Shown here: positions 33,417-37,091 of the stretch, in pieces
How positions within the stretch are numbered: position 1 is the first letter of the stretch
Layout of the letters: every line of letters starts with the position of its first letter
Assembly (NCBI GenBank): GCA_035504095.1
Contig: DATJSN010000094.1
Location: 1-37,091 of the forward strand
DNA length: 37,091 nt
Source of the DNA: DATJSN01 sp035504095
GTDB lineage: Bacteria > Planctomycetota > Phycisphaerae > WQYP01
Reading direction: 5' to 3'
Program-made: the position numbers and the translations under genes
Notes under the pieces: generated by a model
The model's database searches: none
What the model saw: only the letters and a program-made list of their open reading frames with translations
Told to the model about the DNA's origin: nothing

Positions 33417-35309
33417 TTAAGCCAGCGTGCCCATGTCGCGGGCCGAATTCGGCGGAGCGGTGCCTACAACGCCCAACTCCATTTCATGAAGTCCTTTGCC
33501 GCTGGCCACCATCGGATAAACGTTTTCGGCCGTTTCACAAATAAAATCGACCACGCATGGTCCCGGATGTTTGACCATTTCTTCGGCGACTTTCAGCACG
33601 TCCTGCTTTTTCTCGCAGCGAATGCCCCGAATGCCGAAACTTTCCGCCATGGCGGCGAAGTCCGGGTTGACCATTTCACTGTGGGCGAAGCGGCTCTTAT
33701 AGAAAAGCTGCTGCCACTGGCGGACCATCCCCTGGAAGCGGTTGTTGAGTATCGCGACCTTGACCGGCAGGTTGTATTGACGAATGGTTGCCAGTTCCAT
33801 CGCCGTCATAATGTAGGAAGCATCGCCGTCGATGTCGATGACCAGTTCGCCGGGCCGGCCGACCTGAGCGCCGATCGCGGAAGGCAGGCCGTAACCCATG
33901 GTGCCCAGCCCGCCGCTGGTGATCATGCTGCGCGGAATGCTCCAGCGGATAAATTGCGCCGCCCACATCTGGTGTTGGCCCACGCCGGTGGTGAAAATCG
34001 CCTTGCCCTGCGTCACCTTGTTGATGGCTTCGATGATCGCCTGCGGCTTGGCCATATCCGAATCATCTTTGTAGGCGAATGGGAATTTATTTTTCCATTC
34101 ATTGATCTGGGTGAACCACTCTTTACGCGGCCGATGCTCGATGTATTGGAGCATATCCTGTAAACAGAATCGCGCATCGCCGACCACCGGCACGTCAACC
34201 TTCACATTTTTGCTGATGCTCGATGGATCAATGTCCACGTGAACGATCTTGGCCTTGGGTGCGAATAATTTCAGATTGCCGGTGACGCGGTCGTCGAAGC
34301 GGGCTCCAACAGCAATCAGGCAGTCCGATTCCTGCACCGCGAAGTTGGCATAAGCGCCGCCGTGCATGCCCAGCATATGCAGGCTCAGGGCGTTATTTTC
34401 GTCAAATGCGCCCAAACCCAGCAGTGTGGTGGTGCAGGGGATGTTTCCCTTTTCCGCCAGGGCGCGCACTTCACTCCAGGCGTTGGACAGAATCGCGCCG
34501 CCGCCCACGTAAAGCACAGGGCGCTGTGAAGCATTGATCAATTCCGCAGCCGCTTTAACCATCCGGCTGTGCCCGCCGCGATAAACTTTATAACCCGGCA
34601 ACCAAGGCGTATCGTCAATGGCTTCTTCAACTTTGCTTGTCGTCACATCCACAGGTAAATCAACCAGCACCGGCCCGGGCCTGCCCGTGGTCGCGATGAT
34701 GAACGCCTCGTTGATGATCCGCGGCAAATCCTTGACGTTTTTAACCAGGTAATTGCGTTTCGTGACCGGCCGGGTAATGCCCGTCACGTCCGCTTCCTGG
34801 AACGCATCGTTGCCGATCACATACGTGCGCACCTGGCCCGAAAATACGATGATCGGTATGGAATCCATGTAAGCGGTCGCCAGCGGCGTAACGGTATTAG
34901 TCGCCCCTGGTCCGCTGGTTACGATCACGACGCCGGGTTTGCCTGTCGCACGGGCATAGCCATCGGCCATGTGTCCGGCGCCCTGTTCATGCCGCACAAG
35001 AATAAAGTTGAGTTGGTTCTCGTAAAGCTGATCGAACGTTGGCAGAATGGCTCCGCCGGGATAACCGAACGCATCGGTCACGCCATGTTCGACAAGCATC
35101 TGGAGCAATATCTGGGCTCCGGTCTTACCGATATAGCGATCGGTTTTTCCCGTAGGTTTTCCCAGAACCGGCAATTCATTGCCGCGCGTTTCGCCACCGA
35201 TGCTCACGTCAACGGAATCATCCTTTTTTCGCGGTTCGGGGCTTTTAGGACTGGTTTTGACTGCCGGCGCAAACGCCGGAGTCCCTGGGGGAGGGGTCAC
35301 GGTAGACAT
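33417..35309 (-). CDS. ilvB: Acetolactate synthase large (catalytic) subunit
   Basis: The 630-residue thiamine-diphosphate enzyme makes acetolactate and acetohydroxybutyrate for valine, leucine and isoleucine. The catalytic Glu lies in NFILVRHEQGAGHMADGYAR, the FAD/quinone-binding middle domain is present and the ThDP-Mg motif reads GDASYIMTAMELATIRQYNLPVKVAILNN. An N-terminal extension of about 60 residues, rich in Pro, Lys and Asp (TPPPGTPAFAPAVKTSPKSP), precedes the normal start of the fold at TGAQILLQML. ATG 35309 was chosen because GAGG lies five bases upstream; the longer frame from 35390 has no such site. ilvN follows in the same operon. A stable hairpin at 35414-35446 lies in the leader. 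Confidence 0.96.
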   Translation of the reverse strand: MSTVTPPPGTPAFAPAVKTSPKSPEPRKKDDSVDVSIGGETRGNELPVLGKPTGKTDRYIGKTGAQILLQMLVEHGVTDAFGYPGGAILPTFDQLYENQLNFILVRHEQGAGHMADGYARATGKPGVVIVTSGPGATNTVTPLATAYMDSIPIIVFSGQVRTYVIGNDAFQEADVTGITRPVTKRNYLVKNVKDLPRIINEAFIIATTGRPGPVLVDLPVDVTTSKVEEAIDDTPWLPGYKVYRGGHSRMVKAAAELINASQRPVLYVGGGAILSNAWSEVRALAEKGNIPCTTTLLGLGAFDENNALSLHMLGMHGGAYANFAVQESDCLIAVGARFDDRVTGNLKLFAPKAKIVHVDIDPSSISKNVKVDVPVVGDARFCLQDMLQYIEHRPRKEWFTQINEWKNKFPFAYKDDSDMAKPQAIIEAINKVTQGKAIFTTGVGQHQMWAAQFIRWSIPRSMITSGGLGTMGYGLPSAIGAQVGRPGELVIDIDGDASYIMTAMELATIRQYNLPVKVAILNNRFQGMVRQWQQLFYKSRFAHSEMVNPDFAAMAESFGIRGIRCEKKQDVLKVAEEMVKHPGPCVVDFICETAENVYPMVASGKGLHEMELGVVGTAPPNSARDMGTLA

Positions 35310-35413
35310 AAAATCCTCATACAACTTCGGCTGCATTGGCGAGGTTAACGGGCGTCCCGATCTCTCGAGATTACACCAGCGCCATCCCAAGCCGCCGTTT
35401 TCATCTGAAAATC

Positions 35414-35446
35414 GCAGGCGAACCGACCTGAGCCGGTATCACCTGC
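35414..35446 (-). promoter_or_regulatory. Leader hairpin upstream of ilvB
   Basis: On the minus strand GCAGGTGA (35446-35439) pairs with TCGCCTGC (35421-35414), including one U-G pair that would be a mismatch on the other strand. Four more pairs form inside. GATTTTC follows, so a weak terminator is possible. The hairpin lies about 105 bases before ilvB, where attenuation or a protein-binding site could act. No convincing leader peptide rich in Val, Leu or Ile was found. Confidence 0.35.
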
Positions 35447-35606
35447 TGTTGTGCTACTATTCTTTCATTCGGCAGGGTGAAAAGCAAGAGAGAATTTTTC
35501 CCATAATACCCGATTAATTTCGCGAAGATGTAGTTAGCCCCTCCAACTTTTGAGAAAAACACCATTTACGTTACAATCTGCCGCTTTGGTTTAAATGAGA
35601 AAATTC

Positions 35607-37091
35607 ATGACCGCAGATACCTCCAAAATCAAACGACCTCTTATGATCATTGTTCGCGACGGGTGGGGAGAAAATCCTCATCCGGAAATGGATGCCTATA
35701 ACGCCGTCAAACTCGCCAGGCATCCCGTTGACGATATGCTCATGAGCACCTATCCGAACGCATTGATCCATACCTGCGGCGAGTGGGTGGGTCTGCCGGA
35801 AGGCGTTATGGGTAATAGCGAAGTGGGGCACCAGAATATCGGCGCCGGCCGAATCGTCGATCAGGAAACCATGCGCATCACAAGGCGTATCCGCGACGGC
35901 AGCTTTTTTGAAAATTCAACGCTGCGCGGCGCTTTTGAATACGCAAAAAAGCACAACAGCCGAGTCCATATTCTGGGCCTTTGTTCCGACGGCCGGGTGC
36001 ATTCCGATCAGGAACATGCCTACGCCATATTAGAATTGGCAAAAAAACTGCATTTCCCCGGCGATCGGGTTTTTATCCATGCCATTACCGACGGGCGCGA
36101 TACGGCCCCGCAAGGAGGCAAAGGTTATCTGGTGGCGCTCGAGAAAAAAGCCGGGCAAATCGGTATCGGCGTCATTGCCAGCGTGGTGGGGCGCTACTAC
36201 GCCATGGATCGCGATAACCGCTGGGATCGCGTCCAGAAAGCTTATGATTTGCTTACGCTGCGGGAAGGCAAAAAATTTCCCGATGCGCAAGGGGCGTTGG
36301 CTGATTACTATGCCCATCCCACCGAACCATCGCGGAACGGCGATGAATTTGTCACCCCTTGCGTCATTGGTTCCATGGACGCCGCCGTTAAAGACAACGA
36401 TGCAATCATTTTCTTCAATTATCGCGGCGATCGTCCGCGGGAAATCACTAAAGCGTTTGTCTATTCCGACGAAGAATTCAAAAAGGAAAAAAACGGCGGT
36501 TTTGTCCGTAAGACGCGTCCGAAGAATATTTATTTCGCCACCATGACCGCTTACGAAGAAGGGTTGCCGGTCAATGTTGTTTTTCCCAAGCCTGAAAAGA
36601 TGAAAGACATCATGGGAATGCACATCGCTTCCCAGGGCCTGAAGCAATTTCGCTCGGCGGAGACGGAAAAATTTCCCCACGTAACATTTTTCTTCAACGA
36701 TTATCGCGAAGAGCCGTTTCCCAGTGAAGATCGCAAAATGGCTGATAGCCCCAAAGTTTCCACCTATGATCACAAACCGGAAATGAGTGCCGAAGAAGTC
36801 ACGCAGATCATTCTCACGGCACTGGATTCCGGTACGTATGATTTTTATGTCCTGAATTTTGCCAATGGCGACATGGTGGGCCACACCGGCAATCTGACGG
36901 CGGCTATCAAAGCAGTGGAAACGGTAGATGCCTGCCTCGGCCGCGTACTTGAAAAACTAAAAAGCGTTGGCGGTATAGCCCTGGTCCTGGCCGACCACGG
37001 CAATTGCGAGCAGATGTGGGACCCGGTCAACAATTGTCCGCATACCAGTCATACCACTTACGATGTGCGATTGATCGTGGTGGACGATCGC
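35607..37091 (+). CDS. gpmI: 2,3-bisphosphoglycerate-independent phosphoglycerate mutase, C-terminus cut by window
   Basis: The frame is open to the end of the window (495 codons), so the last few dozen residues are missing; the family has about 510-550. The enzyme interconverts 3- and 2-phosphoglycerate in glycolysis using two Mn ions. The N-terminal metal motif is IIVRDGWGENPH, the nucleophilic Ser71 lies in LPEGVMGNSEVGHQNIGAGR, and further metal and substrate motifs are HAITDGRDTAP, FFNYRGDRPREIT, FANGDMVGHTGN and ADHGNCEQM. ATG 35607 was chosen; an in-frame ATG at 35595 is an alternative, and GAGAA between them could serve the former. It is divergent from ilvB. Confidence 0.95.
   Translation, partial: MTADTSKIKRPLMIIVRDGWGENPHPEMDAYNAVKLARHPVDDMLMSTYPNALIHTCGEWVGLPEGVMGNSEVGHQNIGAGRIVDQETMRITRRIRDGSFFENSTLRGAFEYAKKHNSRVHILGLCSDGRVHSDQEHAYAILELAKKLHFPGDRVFIHAITDGRDTAPQGGKGYLVALEKKAGQIGIGVIASVVGRYYAMDRDNRWDRVQKAYDLLTLREGKKFPDAQGALADYYAHPTEPSRNGDEFVTPCVIGSMDAAVKDNDAIIFFNYRGDRPREITKAFVYSDEEFKKEKNGGFVRKTRPKNIYFATMTAYEEGLPVNVVFPKPEKMKDIMGMHIASQGLKQFRSAETEKFPHVTFFFNDYREEPFPSEDRKMADSPKVSTYDHKPEMSAEEVTQIILTALDSGTYDFYVLNFANGDMVGHTGNLTAAIKAVETVDACLGRVLEKLKSVGGIALVLADHGNCEQMWDPVNNCPHTSHTTYDVRLIVVDDR

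Noticed and set aside
33486..34163. 225-codon open frame on the plus strand inside ilvB
   Set aside because: It is a shadow of ilvB; the opposite strand holds the ThDP motif and the conserved enzyme sequence.
36030..36884. 284-codon open frame on the minus strand inside gpmI
   Set aside because: It is long but fully antisense to gpmI, whose motifs are all intact; its translation shows no family.
1..37091. CRISPR arrays, prophage, transposases or defence genes
   Set aside because: No regularly spaced repeats, integrases, transposases or known defence domains were seen on either strand.

Overview
This looks like a chromosomal segment of moderate GC content from a Gram-negative bacterium. It is most likely a planctomycete, possibly of the Phycisphaerae. 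The pointers are an LptD-type outer-membrane protein, a partial pseudopilin of the kind abundant in planctomycetes, sigma-54, a Gld-like ABC module with GldG and DUF4340 partners, and several secreted proteins of unknown family. The assignment is an inference and no rRNA gene is present to test it. No phage, insertion sequence, CRISPR array or defence locus was seen, and the gene content is mostly housekeeping.

Layout. 1-800: the 5' end of a pseudopilin gene (minus strand) and tRNA-Ser(GGA). 797-6083: a quinone-oxidoreductase-like dehydrogenase converging on an mlaE-mlaF lipid-transport pair, then a moxR-DUF58-small membrane protein operon. 6084-7287: a long gene-poor stretch holding one small lipoprotein gene and a 278-base block of nested inverted repeats that may be a structured RNA. 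7288-12700: a four-gene operon (ABC ATPase, ABC permease, GldG-like, DUF4340). 12747-16012: an operon on the minus strand, glutamate dehydrogenase - MFS transporter - purN. 16169-22521: lptD-like, rpoN, a Sel1-repeat protein and a 26-codon gene for a very basic peptide with its own promoter and terminator. 22703-26193: a GNAT acetyltransferase, leuA behind an apparent leucine attenuator, and a GDP-fucose-synthase-like gene. 26296-32690: a secreted unknown protein, tRNA-Ser(CGA), a PAP2 phosphatase, a pentapeptide-repeat protein, miaB and a sigma-70 factor. 32755-37091: ilvB-ilvN on the minus strand and a partial gpmI.

How the genes fit together. leuA, ilvB and ilvN belong to branched-chain amino-acid synthesis, and glutamate dehydrogenase supplies nitrogen. 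The mlaEF pair and LptD both serve the outer membrane. The two tRNA-Ser genes read UCC/UCU and UCG codons, and each is followed at once by a similar hairpin.

The strongest regulatory observations are these. (1) A complete leu attenuator precedes leuA: a sigma-70 promoter, a 21-residue leader peptide with six leucines, alternative pairings and an intrinsic terminator. (2) The 26-residue basic peptide gene may encode a ribosomal-protein-like product. (3) The upstream regions of that gene and of the preceding Sel1 gene are recognisably duplicated. (4) The nested inverted repeats at 6903-7180 have one helix that pairs fully only as a plus-strand RNA. Many start codons were moved inward from the longest open frame on the basis of ribosome-binding sites; the choice is noted in each entry.
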